A stretch of DNA of 13,759 nucleotides, taken from NCBI GenBank assembly GCA_044360485.1, contig JBIKKG010000394.1, positions 1 through 13,759 on the forward strand. Reading direction: 5' to 3'. The stretch comes from UBA4615 sp044360485. GTDB lineage: Bacteria; Pseudomonadota; Gammaproteobacteria; Burkholderiales; Burkholderiaceae_E. The position numbers were made by a program, and so were the translations under genes. Positions 1 to 7,374 of the stretch are shown here, piece by piece (position 1 is the first letter of the stretch; each line of letters opens with the position of its first letter). Below the pieces are notes generated by a model. It did not search any database, was not told where the DNA came from, and worked only from the letters and a program-made list of their open reading frames with translations.

Positions 1-149
1 GCGCCCTGAACCGCCTTGAGTGCCGAAGCCGCCGCCCGGAAGATCGCGGTGAAATACAGAGGCGATTACACTTCGCAGTGGAGCGCGCCATCACCGCCCT
101 CTGACCGACCGTCCTTTTCTACTTGCCCGCCGCTGGGCCGCTGGGATCC
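1..149. other. Leader region upstream of the export operon, no confident gene
   Basis: This GC-rich stretch precedes the export gene. One + strand frame is open from the window edge to a TGA at 102-104, with no start codon inside the window. It lies in the same frame as the export gene and could be the last 33 codons of an upstream gene, but the translation is Arg-rich and matches no family I recognise. A second frame is also open from about 10 to 153. I found no convincing -35/-10 pair, JUMPstart/ops element, hairpin or strong ribosome binding site. The promoter of the export operon is therefore either unrecognised here or further left. Confidence 0.4.
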
Positions 150-2660
150 ATGAGCCGACTGACCGAGATGTGCCGCCGTTTGGCACTTGCTGCAGCATTG
201 CTGGTCGTATCCACTGCGGCGCAGTCACAGTCTGCGGGCGGCTTCCTCGGGGCCGGTGCCGGGTCTCGTTCGGCGGCTGCCGCGATGGGGATGGGCGGCG
301 ATATCGATCCGGCCGCTGCATCCATGATGGGCGGTGGCGCGGGCGGGATGGGCATCGATCCTTCAGTGATGCAGGGCCCAAGCGGCCTGGGCAACGCGCC
401 CCGCGGCCTTGGGCGCAGTGGTGCGCCAGCCGGGCAGCGCCCGACCGATTTTTCAGATCCGGCCTTGCAAGGCATGCTAATGCGGCCTTTGCCGCCGCTC
501 GAGTCCAACGATTTTCAGAAGTTCATTCAGACCGGGACCGGTCGATTGCTGCCGATTTTCGGCTCCAACCTGTTTGAGGAGGCTCCCGGAACCTTTGCGC
601 CGGTCGGTGCTGTGCCGGTGCCGGCCGACTATGTGATTGGCCCGGGCGACGAAATTTTGCTGCGCTCCACTGGCGTACTTGACTTCGAGATGCGCCCGGT
701 GGTCGATCGCGACGGCCAGATTGTGCTGCCCAAGGTGGGTGCGGTCCAGGTGGCCGGTGTGCGGATGGCCGACCTCGAGAAGGTGCTGACGCAGCAGGTC
801 GGCAAGAGCTTTAGAAATTTCACGATCTCGGCCACGTTGGGGCAGTTGCGCGGCATTGATATCTACGTGGTGGGTCAGGCGCGGCGGCCCGGCAAGTACA
901 CCCTGAGCAGTCTGTCGACACTGGTCAATGCATTGTTTGCCAGCGGCGGGCCGAACGCCAACGGTACGATGCGCCGCGTTCGGCTGGTCAGGGGAGATCG
1001 TACGGTCGCAACCATTGATCTCTACGACTTCATCGTGCGAGGCGACCGCGCCAAGGACATGAAGCTGCTGCCGGGCGATGCGATCGTCTTTCCGTCCGCG
1101 GGCCCTCGCATTGCAATCAGCGGGGCGGTCAATGTCCCGGCTGTGTATGAGTTGTCGGGCTCGGATGATTCGATCCGCAACATCCTGGCTTTGTCGGGCG
1201 GTATGCCGGTGCTGACCGACCCGCAACGTGCACAGCTTGAGCGCATCGATTCCCGTGAGCGGGCGGCCCGTCAGATCGAGACCTTTGCGCTCGATGAAGT
1301 CGGGATGTCGCGCAGGCTGCGCGATGGCGATCTGCTCACGCTCTTTCCGCTCAGCCCGCAGTTTGCCAACGCGGTCACGCTACGTGGCAATGTGGCTGCT
1401 CCGCTGCGCTATCCGTACAAACCTGGCATGAAGATTCGCGATCTGATTCCCGATCGCGATGCACTGATCACTCGCGATTACTGGTTACGCAAGAACCTGC
1501 TAGTGCAGTTCGACGATGGCACGCAGGCCGCTCACGCCAGCAAGGATTCGATGGTGCGAGATCCGGATGTTCGCGAATCACTGAACCGCGAAGCCATCTT
1601 GCGGGATGCGCGGAGCAAGGATGCAGGGCAAAAGGTCAGCACCGAAAAAGCCCGACAGGACGTACGCAATATTCTCGATGAAGTGAACTGGGACTACGCG
1701 GTGATTGAGCGCCTGGATCGCAATGAGCTCAAGAACAAGTTGATCACCTTCAATTTGGGCGGTGCCGTTCTCAAGGGCGATGAGTCGCAGAATCTGGAGC
1801 TACAACCCGGCGATGTGGTCACGATCTTCGGTTTACGTGACCTGAAGGTTCCGCGATCCAGGCAGTCCCGATTCGTACGCGTCGAAGGAGAGGTGACCTC
1901 CCCCGGTATCTATACGGTGGAATCTGGCGAGACCTTGCCGCAACTCATTGCACGAGTCGGCGGCACCACGCCCGAGGCGTATGTATTTGGAACCGAACTG
2001 ACCCGCGAAAGCGTGCGCCAGCAGCAGACCCAGACGCTGGAGTCGGTGGTCAAGCGCCTGGAGGAACAGGCCAGTGCGGGCGCGGCTGGGCGTCAGGCCA
2101 ATCTCACGGTGTCAGACCCGACCCAATTGGCGATACAGCAGCAGCGCATCTTGACCGAAGAGCGGCTGGCGCGTGACCGGCTCGCGCGCTTGCGCCAAAT
2201 GAAGCCCAGCGGGCGCATTGCACTGGAGCTCACGCCGACACAGCCCGAACTGCCGCCGCTGACCCTCGAAGATGGGGATCGGATCGTCATTCCGCCTAGA
2301 CCCTCATTCGTCAGCGTGGCTGGCGCGGCCTATAACGAGAACGTCCTGGTCTGGCGACCGAGCCGCACGCTAACCGATTATCTGAGATCCGCTGGCCCAA
2401 CCGAGTCGGCTGATCTCGACAACGTGTTCGTGCTGCGCGCCGATGGAAGCGTGGCAACTCGCGGCCAGTCGAGCTGGTGGGGCAAAAGCCGCAGCACGCT
2501 TGAGTCCTTTGTTCTTGCGCCAGGCGACACCATTGTTATCCCTGAGAAAGTCGATCGCGAAACGAACTACACCGCGTTCGTCCGCGGTGTAAAAGACTGG
2601 ACGCAGATCATTTATCAGCTGGGGTTGGGGGCGGCGGCAGTGAAGGTATTGAGGCAGTGA
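150..2660 (+). CDS. Long polysaccharide export protein (OPX/Wza class) with five SLBB repeats
   Basis: Likely outer-membrane/periplasmic export channel for the locus polysaccharide. From the ATG at 150 it has 836 residues. Residues 1-24 form a signal peptide (Arg-Arg, a hydrophobic core, then STAA before the probable cut). The only Cys nearby lies before the core, so there is no lipobox, unlike E. coli Wza. Residues 28-95 are rich in Gly, Ala and Met. A Poly_export domain follows, starting at VIGPGDEI (162-169). Five SLBB-like units come next, each closed by a PGD/DGD turn (LLPGD, RDGD, LQPGD, LEDGD, LAPGD). A charged helical stretch is at about 461-526 and a coiled-coil insert at about 617-686. 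The C-terminus (about 808-836) looks like an amphipathic helix that could insert in the outer membrane. E. coli Wza has about 380 residues, so this is a long form. In-frame TTG 123 and ATG 168 are alternative starts; none has a strong ribosome binding site. The co-polymerase gene follows 4 bp downstream. Confidence 0.88.
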   Translation: MSRLTEMCRRLALAAALLVVSTAAQSQSAGGFLGAGAGSRSAAAAMGMGGDIDPAAASMMGGGAGGMGIDPSVMQGPSGLGNAPRGLGRSGAPAGQRPTDFSDPALQGMLMRPLPPLESNDFQKFIQTGTGRLLPIFGSNLFEEAPGTFAPVGAVPVPADYVIGPGDEILLRSTGVLDFEMRPVVDRDGQIVLPKVGAVQVAGVRMADLEKVLTQQVGKSFRNFTISATLGQLRGIDIYVVGQARRPGKYTLSSLSTLVNALFASGGPNANGTMRRVRLVRGDRTVATIDLYDFIVRGDRAKDMKLLPGDAIVFPSAGPRIAISGAVNVPAVYELSGSDDSIRNILALSGGMPVLTDPQRAQLERIDSRERAARQIETFALDEVGMSRRLRDGDLLTLFPLSPQFANAVTLRGNVAAPLRYPYKPGMKIRDLIPDRDALITRDYWLRKNLLVQFDDGTQAAHASKDSMVRDPDVRESLNREAILRDARSKDAGQKVSTEKARQDVRNILDEVNWDYAVIERLDRNELKNKLITFNLGGAVLKGDESQNLELQPGDVVTIFGLRDLKVPRSRQSRFVRVEGEVTSPGIYTVESGETLPQLIARVGGTTPEAYVFGTELTRESVRQQQTQTLESVVKRLEEQASAGAAGRQANLTVSDPTQLAIQQQRILTEERLARDRLARLRQMKPSGRIALELTPTQPELPPLTLEDGDRIVIPPRPSFVSVAGAAYNENVLVWRPSRTLTDYLRSAGPTESADLDNVFVLRADGSVATRGQSSWWGKSRSTLESFVLAPGDTIVIPEKVDRETNYTAFVRGVKDWTQIIYQLGLGAAAVKVLRQ
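288..361 (+). repeat. Imperfect direct repeat encoding Gly-Met-rich units of the exporter
   Basis: Two copies of a GGGATGGGC...ATCGATCC motif occur at 288-310 and 345-361. The first copy carries six extra bases (GGCGAT) between the halves. They encode GMGGDIDP and GMGIDP, so the low-complexity segment behind the signal peptide seems to have grown by in-frame duplication. The reading frame is kept throughout. Confidence 0.5.
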
Positions 2661-2664
2661 TGTC

Positions 2665-3846
2665 ATGAGCGATTCTTCACAGATCAGTCCTCAGGATGCG
2701 TCTGGTCGCTCTGACGACGATGACGAAATTAATCTGCTGGATATTGCGCAGGTCATCGCCGAAAACCTTCGCTTTCTTGTTTTGACCCCTTTGCTGGTCG
2801 GTTTAGCGGCCTTAGGCATCAGCTACCTGATTACGCCCACTTTCAGCGCTAAAACACTCATCCTGCCGCCTCAGCAGCAACAAGGCGCAGCAGCCTCGTT
2901 ACTCCAGGGGTTGGGGGCTCTGGGCGGGCTCGCGAGCGCCGCAACTGGATTGAAAAATCCAAACGATCAATTCGTTGCGATGCTCAAGAGCCGCACGATC
3001 GCCGACGGGTTGGTTGAGCAGTTCGAACTTGTTTCTCGATATGAGTCTGAGACGCTCAGTGATGCTAGAAAGACGCTCGAGTCCCGGTCGAACATTCTCG
3101 CTGGCAAGGATGGATTGATTTCGGTGGAGGTGGAGGACCATGATCCAGTGGTCGCTGCAAAGATAGCGAACGCCTATATCGAACGACTCGCCAAGCTGAT
3201 GAGCACGCTTGCACTCACCGAGGCGCAGCAACGGAGAATGTTTTTTGAAAAACAAATCAACGGTGCGAAAGAAAAGCTCATTGAGGCCGAAATTCAATTG
3301 CGGGCTAGTGGTGTCGATCCAAGTCTTGTCAGGAGTAACCCTGTTGCAACAGTCGGCGCAATCGCTCAGGTGCAGGCACAGATTGCCGCCCAAGAGGTCA
3401 AGATTGCCTCTTTGAGAGGGTATCTCAGCGAATCCTCCCCCGACATGCGCCAGGCATTGACCGAATTACAGGCATTCCGTGCGCAACTTAGTAAGCTCGA
3501 GCGCGCACAGCAGCCCACCGACGGGAATCAGGGCGAGTATGTGTCGCGCTACAGGCAGGTGAAGTACTACGAAACGCTGTTTGAACTTTTTGCCAAACAA
3601 TACGAGCTGGCCAAAGTAGATGAGGCGCGCGAGGGTTCGACCATTCAGGTGCTTGATGCTGCAGTACCGCCCGAGAAAAAAAGCAAACCAAAGAAAGCGC
3701 TGATTGCCCTACTTACGACACTGGCTTCAGGTTTTGTTTGCCTGATGTACGTATTCATTCGCCAGAGCGTGCGAGTCGCTGCGAGGGATCCCGAAACCGC
3801 AGGAAAACTTAAGGCGATTCGGCGTGGCCTAAGGTTCAGTCGCTAA
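2665..3846 (+). CDS. Polysaccharide co-polymerase / chain-length determinant (Wzz/GumC class), no kinase domain
   Basis: Inner-membrane protein that sets the chain length of the polymer and probably docks with the exporter encoded 4 bp upstream. It has 393 residues. Residues 1-35 are an acidic cytoplasmic tail (SDDDDE). Transmembrane segment 1 is at about 36-57 and segment 2 at about 345-366. The large periplasmic domain between them has a Gly/Ala-rich stretch at about 74-95, a Wzz-like part with the NPNDQFVAMLKSR motif (98-110) and a long helical region at about 180-285. Proline- and lysine-rich PPEKKSKPKK precedes segment 2, as usual in Wzz proteins. Only about 27 residues follow segment 2, with no Walker A motif or tyrosine cluster, so the fused kinase of Wzc is absent. 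The ATG at 2665 has TGAGG about 10 bases upstream. Whether it serves an O-antigen, capsule or exopolysaccharide cannot be told from sequence. Confidence 0.9.
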   Translation: MSDSSQISPQDASGRSDDDDEINLLDIAQVIAENLRFLVLTPLLVGLAALGISYLITPTFSAKTLILPPQQQQGAAASLLQGLGALGGLASAATGLKNPNDQFVAMLKSRTIADGLVEQFELVSRYESETLSDARKTLESRSNILAGKDGLISVEVEDHDPVVAAKIANAYIERLAKLMSTLALTEAQQRRMFFEKQINGAKEKLIEAEIQLRASGVDPSLVRSNPVATVGAIAQVQAQIAAQEVKIASLRGYLSESSPDMRQALTELQAFRAQLSKLERAQQPTDGNQGEYVSRYRQVKYYETLFELFAKQYELAKVDEAREGSTIQVLDAAVPPEKKSKPKKALIALLTTLASGFVCLMYVFIRQSVRVAARDPETAGKLKAIRRGLRFSR

Positions 3847-3869
3847 TCACTCTGGGAAGCTTTACGGTC
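3847..3869. other. 23-bp junction between two convergent operons
   Basis: The + strand export operon ends with TAA at 3844-3846 and the - strand sugar operon ends with TGA at 3872-3870. The 23 bases between them contain a HindIII-type AAGCTT palindrome but no GC-rich stem with a T-run. Termination must be Rho-dependent, or transcripts run into the opposing genes. Confidence 0.7.
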
Positions 3870-5069
3870 TCAGGGGCCATGTGTCGACAACGCAGCCACG
3901 ATCTGCTGAACGGTTTTCTCAACCGCAAACTCACGCTCAAATAGGCGCAAGCAGCGATCTGACAAGCCTGGATCGGTCTCGATCTGCACCAACAATTTCT
4001 CGGTCAACTGGAGCAATTCGTCCACCTGATTGCTCTCGCAAACTCGCCCAACCTCTTCATCTCTGATCATTTGGGCAAGGTCGTTACCCGAGTTGACGTT
4101 GGCCAACACCGGCAAGCCGCTTTGCATATAGGTTAAGAATTTGCCAGGAATGTTGTGAGATTTATGCCTCGGGTCCAATGCCACAATGCCTGCGCTGCAC
4201 TGGGCATAGAGATCTGGAATTTCGTCGGGATGTATCTCGTCAAAGAAGACGACATTCTCGAGTTGCTTGGCTTGCGCTGTTGTCTTCAGGCGTGCCGCAT
4301 CGCTGCCACGCCCCACGAACAGGAAGCCTAAGTCTGGCCGACTGCGCAGTTTTTCGGCTAAGTCCAGCAGGATATCCATGCCTTGGGCTACACCCATATT
4401 GCCGGCGTACACAAAAACCTTACGCCCGGCCAGTGGGGTTTCATCGACTCGAATTGAACACTTTGGCTTAACTGGCTTGCCAAGCCAGTTTTGCAGCACC
4501 TCCAACCGGCGACCAGGCTTTCGGAGCCATCGTTCAAAGTAGCTCCGGTTGCCGGGGGTTTGCACGCCAATCACATCAGCGACTGAATACTGGTAACGCG
4601 CTACGGCATCGAAAAAACGATAGGGGAGCCCTCTTCCCATCAGTCCCATGTCCACGGCCCACTCGGGGAAGATGTCCCGGATGATGAGGTAGCCCTTGCA
4701 AGCACTCGATTTCTTCAGGGCGCTAGCAAGTGGGCCATGGAAGATGGATGGGGCGTACCAAATAACACCGTCCCAGCGTTCATTGGCCAAGGGGCTTTTG
4801 CGCAACTGCCGCAGCATGGCAAATGGCATGACCCACTCAGACAACGTTCGCCGCACATAGCCAATGTCTTTTGTGCGAGGGGCTTTCAGTGTCAGCACCT
4901 GCGCGCCGTCAAACATCTCCAGCCGCCAGGGCTCTTGCTGGTCAGGCGAGGGTAGCAATACCGTCAAGTCGTGCCCTTGCCGCGCAAATTCTCGAGACAA
5001 GTCCCGAAGTTGAACAGCGCCCGATGTTCGAAGAGGCGGAAACGTGTCCGCGATCAGCGCGATCCGCAT
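3870..5069 (-). CDS. wbuB: WbuB-like glycosyltransferase (GT4 family), probable L-FucNAc transferase
   Basis: Cytoplasmic GT-B transferase of 399 residues, probably moving L-FucNAc from UDP-L-FucNAc to the lipid-linked first sugar. The N-terminal acceptor domain starts MRIALIADTFPP, with a Gly-containing loop and RDIFPEWAVDMGL at 131-143, a stretch I associate with WbuB proteins. The C-terminal donor domain has YAGNMGVAQGM (221-231), FVGRGS (251-256) and HNIPGKFLTYMQSGLPVLA (305-323). In E. coli O26-type clusters wbuB directly follows fnlA-fnlB-fnlC, and the same order is seen here, which supports the donor assignment. It is the last gene of the leftward operon, 27 bp after fnlC. A weak AGGA lies nine bases before the ATG, and a second ATG eight bases upstream is out of frame. 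The GT4 assignment is strong; the exact sugar is an inference from neighbours and motif resemblance. Confidence 0.85.
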   Translation of the reverse strand: MRIALIADTFPPLRTSGAVQLRDLSREFARQGHDLTVLLPSPDQQEPWRLEMFDGAQVLTLKAPRTKDIGYVRRTLSEWVMPFAMLRQLRKSPLANERWDGVIWYAPSIFHGPLASALKKSSACKGYLIIRDIFPEWAVDMGLMGRGLPYRFFDAVARYQYSVADVIGVQTPGNRSYFERWLRKPGRRLEVLQNWLGKPVKPKCSIRVDETPLAGRKVFVYAGNMGVAQGMDILLDLAEKLRSRPDLGFLFVGRGSDAARLKTTAQAKQLENVVFFDEIHPDEIPDLYAQCSAGIVALDPRHKSHNIPGKFLTYMQSGLPVLANVNSGNDLAQMIRDEEVGRVCESNQVDELLQLTEKLLVQIETDPGLSDRCLRLFEREFAVEKTVQQIVAALSTHGP

Positions 5070-5096
5070 CGGCTCATGTCCTAAGTCAGGAGGGGC

Positions 5097-6233
5097 TTAG
5101 TACTTCTTCCAGACGACGCGGTTCACGTAGTCGGTGTAACTGTGGATGATGCGCAAGACCTTGTCGCTGACGTTGGGCATGCTGTAGTCGGCCACCAGGC
5201 GCAGGCTGCGCTCGTCCCCGCGCAACTGCGAGGCAAGGATTGCCAGTCCCTGGCGTACCCGCTCCACCTCCAGGCCCACCATCATGACTGCGGCTTCTTC
5301 CATGCCTTCGGGGCGCTCGTGCGCCTCGCGCAAGTTGAGTGCAGGGAAATTCAGAATAGACGACTCCTCGTTGATGGTGCCGCTGTCAGACAAGACGGCC
5401 TTGGCTTGCATTTGCAGGTTCACGTAGTCGTGAAAGCCCAAGGGCTTCATCAGGCGCACCATGGGGTGAAATTGCGCGCCTGTAGCATCCACCCGATTTC
5501 TTGTACGGGGATGCGTTGAAACTACCACCGGCAAAGCATGGTCTTCAGCGACCGCATTCAACACAGCCACCAGTTTGGTGAATGACTGGTCTGACTCGAT
5601 ATTTTCTTCGCGGTGAGCGCTGACCACGAAGTACTGCTCGGGCTTCAAGTCCAGGCGACTCAAGGCGTTTGACGCCTTGATTTGTGGCAGATAGTGATGA
5701 AGGACCTCGAACATTGGGCTGCCGGTCTTGACGACCTGATCAGGGGGCAGGCCCTCACGCAGCAAGTAGTCCCGGGCAATGGTGCTGTAAGTGAGGTTGA
5801 TGTCGGCCGTGTGATCCACGATGCGTCGGTTGGTTTCCTCGGGCACGCGCTGATCGAAGCAGCGGTTGCCAGCCTCCATGTGAAAGATGGGAATCTTGCG
5901 CCGCTTAGCGGGTATCACCGACAGGCAGCTATTGGTATCGCCTAGTACCAGCATGGCTTCAGGCTGCTCTTTCGCCAGAACGCCATCCACAGCAGTAATA
6001 AGGTTGCCAATAGTGTTGGCTGCGCCCGTGCTGCCGTCGGCACTGTTCAAGAAGTAGTCCGGCTTGCGTACACCCAGATCGTCAAAAAACACCTGATTCA
6101 GTTCATAGTCGTAATTCTGGCCGGTATGCGCCAGCACGTGGTCGCAATGCGCATCTAGCGCGGCTAGAACACGGGACAAACGAATAATTTCCGGCCGTGT
6201 CCCCACGACCGATATCACTCTGAGCTTCTTCAT
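5097..6233 (-). CDS. fnlC: UDP-L-FucNAc-forming C2 epimerase (FnlC/CapG, WecB-like)
   Basis: Non-hydrolysing UDP-sugar 2-epimerase of 378 residues. In the known pathway it makes UDP-L-FucNAc from UDP-N-acetyl-L-pneumosamine as the last of three steps in the cytoplasm. Visible WecB-type motifs are GTRPE (11-15), HTGQ (36-39), GDT (98-100), HMEAGNR (118-124), PEETNRR (131-137), SAHREEN (205-211) and SDSGTINEE (282-290). The sequence REAHERPEGMEEA (302-314) is typical of the FnlC/CapG branch; ordinary WecB usually has a TERPE form there. The length matches the family. The gene starts 3 bp after the fnlB stop, with AAGG eight bases before its ATG inside the end of fnlB. Being adjacent to fnlB and fnlA makes this assignment secure; a housekeeping WecB is the only real alternative. 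Confidence 0.95.
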   Translation of the reverse strand: MKKLRVISVVGTRPEIIRLSRVLAALDAHCDHVLAHTGQNYDYELNQVFFDDLGVRKPDYFLNSADGSTGAANTIGNLITAVDGVLAKEQPEAMLVLGDTNSCLSVIPAKRRKIPIFHMEAGNRCFDQRVPEETNRRIVDHTADINLTYSTIARDYLLREGLPPDQVVKTGSPMFEVLHHYLPQIKASNALSRLDLKPEQYFVVSAHREENIESDQSFTKLVAVLNAVAEDHALPVVVSTHPRTRNRVDATGAQFHPMVRLMKPLGFHDYVNLQMQAKAVLSDSGTINEESSILNFPALNLREAHERPEGMEEAAVMMVGLEVERVRQGLAILASQLRGDERSLRLVADYSMPNVSDKVLRIIHSYTDYVNRVVWKKY

Positions 6234-6236
6234 CGT

Positions 6237-7370
6237 CTAAACCTTGCTCGCCACTGTGTCCGGCTTCTGTCTGTCGAAATTTTCGTTTGCCCAGAGCATG
6301 ACGACCATCTCGTTTGTGCCGATGTTGGTGATGTCATGCGCCCAGCCCGGAATGGTATCGACCACTTGGGGCTGATCGCCGCTGGTTCGAAGTTCGATCA
6401 GCTCATTGGTCAGCAAATGGCGAAAGCGAAACAAGGCTTGCCCAGTGATGACGAGGAACTTCTCGGTTTTGGTGTGATGGTAGTGTCCGCCGCGCGTCAC
6501 CCCAGGGTGCGCAGTGAAGTAGCTGAATTGCCCACAATCTGGGGTCTTGAGCATTTCCACAAAAACGCCGCGTGCGTCAGCATACCTAGGCACCTCGTAT
6601 GCAAACTTGTCGCTTAGCAAGTAGCTCACGTAGGTGGCGTACAGGGCTCGCACAAAGCCGGTTCCTACGCGCTCGACCTGCAGTGTGGCGCGGCAGTCGC
6701 CAAACGCGCGAATTTGCTCGGCGAGTTCACCCAGCGTTGATGCGTATTCCGGCTGCACTACACCTTGGGAAAAACCTGTAGTGGGCGAATCCAGCGCTGC
6801 AATCAAGGCCGACACTACATCGTCCACGTAAACCAATCGCAGACTGGCTGCGGGGTCGTTGATCTGGATGGGCAGGCCACGGGCAATGTTGTGGCAAAAC
6901 GTGGCCACTACCGAGTTGTAATTGGGCCTGCACCACTTGCCAAACACACCCGGAAGGCGAAACACCACAACCGGGTTGCCGGTTTCTCCGGCTAGTGCCT
7001 GCACGGCGTGCTCGGCTGCGAGCTTGCTGCGGCCATATGCATTGTTCAGCTCAGCCTGTGTTGACGAGGCCAGCAACAATGGCACTTTGCGGCCTTTGGT
7101 CAGCACCTCTTGGCTGATGGCATCGCACAGTGCCTTCGTCAGTTCCGTATTCACCTCGGCAAAGGCGCGTTCATCCTGAGGGCGGTTCTCGCCGGCCAAG
7201 TGGACGATCGCGTCAGCTTGCGCTACCTGCGAGGCCAACTGAGCGAGATCGTCGCCACGCATAAAGCTCAGAACTGAAAATCCGGGCAGCTCACCCAAAC
7301 GAAGCGTCAGGTTCTTGCCAATGAAACCATTGGCCCCCGTAATTAACACATGGCGGGCGGGCTGCGTCAC
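6237..7370 (-). CDS. fnlB: Bifunctional C3 epimerase / C4 reductase (FnlB/WbjC/CapF)
   Basis: Second enzyme of UDP-L-FucNAc synthesis. It takes the 4-keto product of FnlA, epimerises C3 and reduces C4 with NADPH to UDP-N-acetyl-L-pneumosamine. From the GTG at 7370 it has 377 residues. An extended SDR domain fills the N-terminus, with TGANGFIG (11-18) for the cofactor and YGRSK (112-116) as the YxxxK pair. A cupin domain fills about 280-365; RGGHYHHTKTEKF (293-305) supplies His and Glu ligands, and a further His is at 345, as expected for the metal-bound CapF cupin. An upstream in-frame GTG at 7400 would add ten residues (MSWSKRRSDT) not needed by the fold. The GTG at 7370 is preferred because AGGAGGAG sits 7-9 bases before it. 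The gene begins 4 bp after the fnlA stop. Confidence 0.95.
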   Translation of the reverse strand: MTQPARHVLITGANGFIGKNLTLRLGELPGFSVLSFMRGDDLAQLASQVAQADAIVHLAGENRPQDERAFAEVNTELTKALCDAISQEVLTKGRKVPLLLASSTQAELNNAYGRSKLAAEHAVQALAGETGNPVVVFRLPGVFGKWCRPNYNSVVATFCHNIARGLPIQINDPAASLRLVYVDDVVSALIAALDSPTTGFSQGVVQPEYASTLGELAEQIRAFGDCRATLQVERVGTGFVRALYATYVSYLLSDKFAYEVPRYADARGVFVEMLKTPDCGQFSYFTAHPGVTRGGHYHHTKTEKFLVITGQALFRFRHLLTNELIELRTSGDQPQVVDTIPGWAHDITNIGTNEMVVMLWANENFDRQKPDTVASKV

Positions 7371-7374
7371 GGTG

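Noticed and set aside
16..44. TTGAGT followed 17 bases later by GAAGAT as a possible sigma-70 promoter
   Set aside because: The second hexamer is a poor match to TATAAT and the surroundings are GC-rich, so chance is as good an explanation.
3..104. Open + strand frame from the left edge to a TGA, possibly the end of an upstream gene
   Set aside because: The 33 residues resemble no family I know, another frame is equally open, and no start is in view; kept only as a note on the leader region.
477..1226. Long - strand open frame of 249 codons within the exporter gene
   Set aside because: It is antisense to a well-supported gene; GC-rich genes often leave such shadow frames, and its His/Arg/Gln-rich product fits no family.
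3847..3869. AAGCTT palindrome between the convergent operons as a terminator stem
   Set aside because: A six-base AT-containing palindrome without loop or T-run is not a terminator.
5097..6233. Reading fnlC as a general WecB for enterobacterial common antigen or as a hydrolysing NeuC
   Set aside because: The REAHERPEGMEEA motif and the fnlA-fnlB context identify the FucNAc enzyme; there is no sialic acid pathway beside it.
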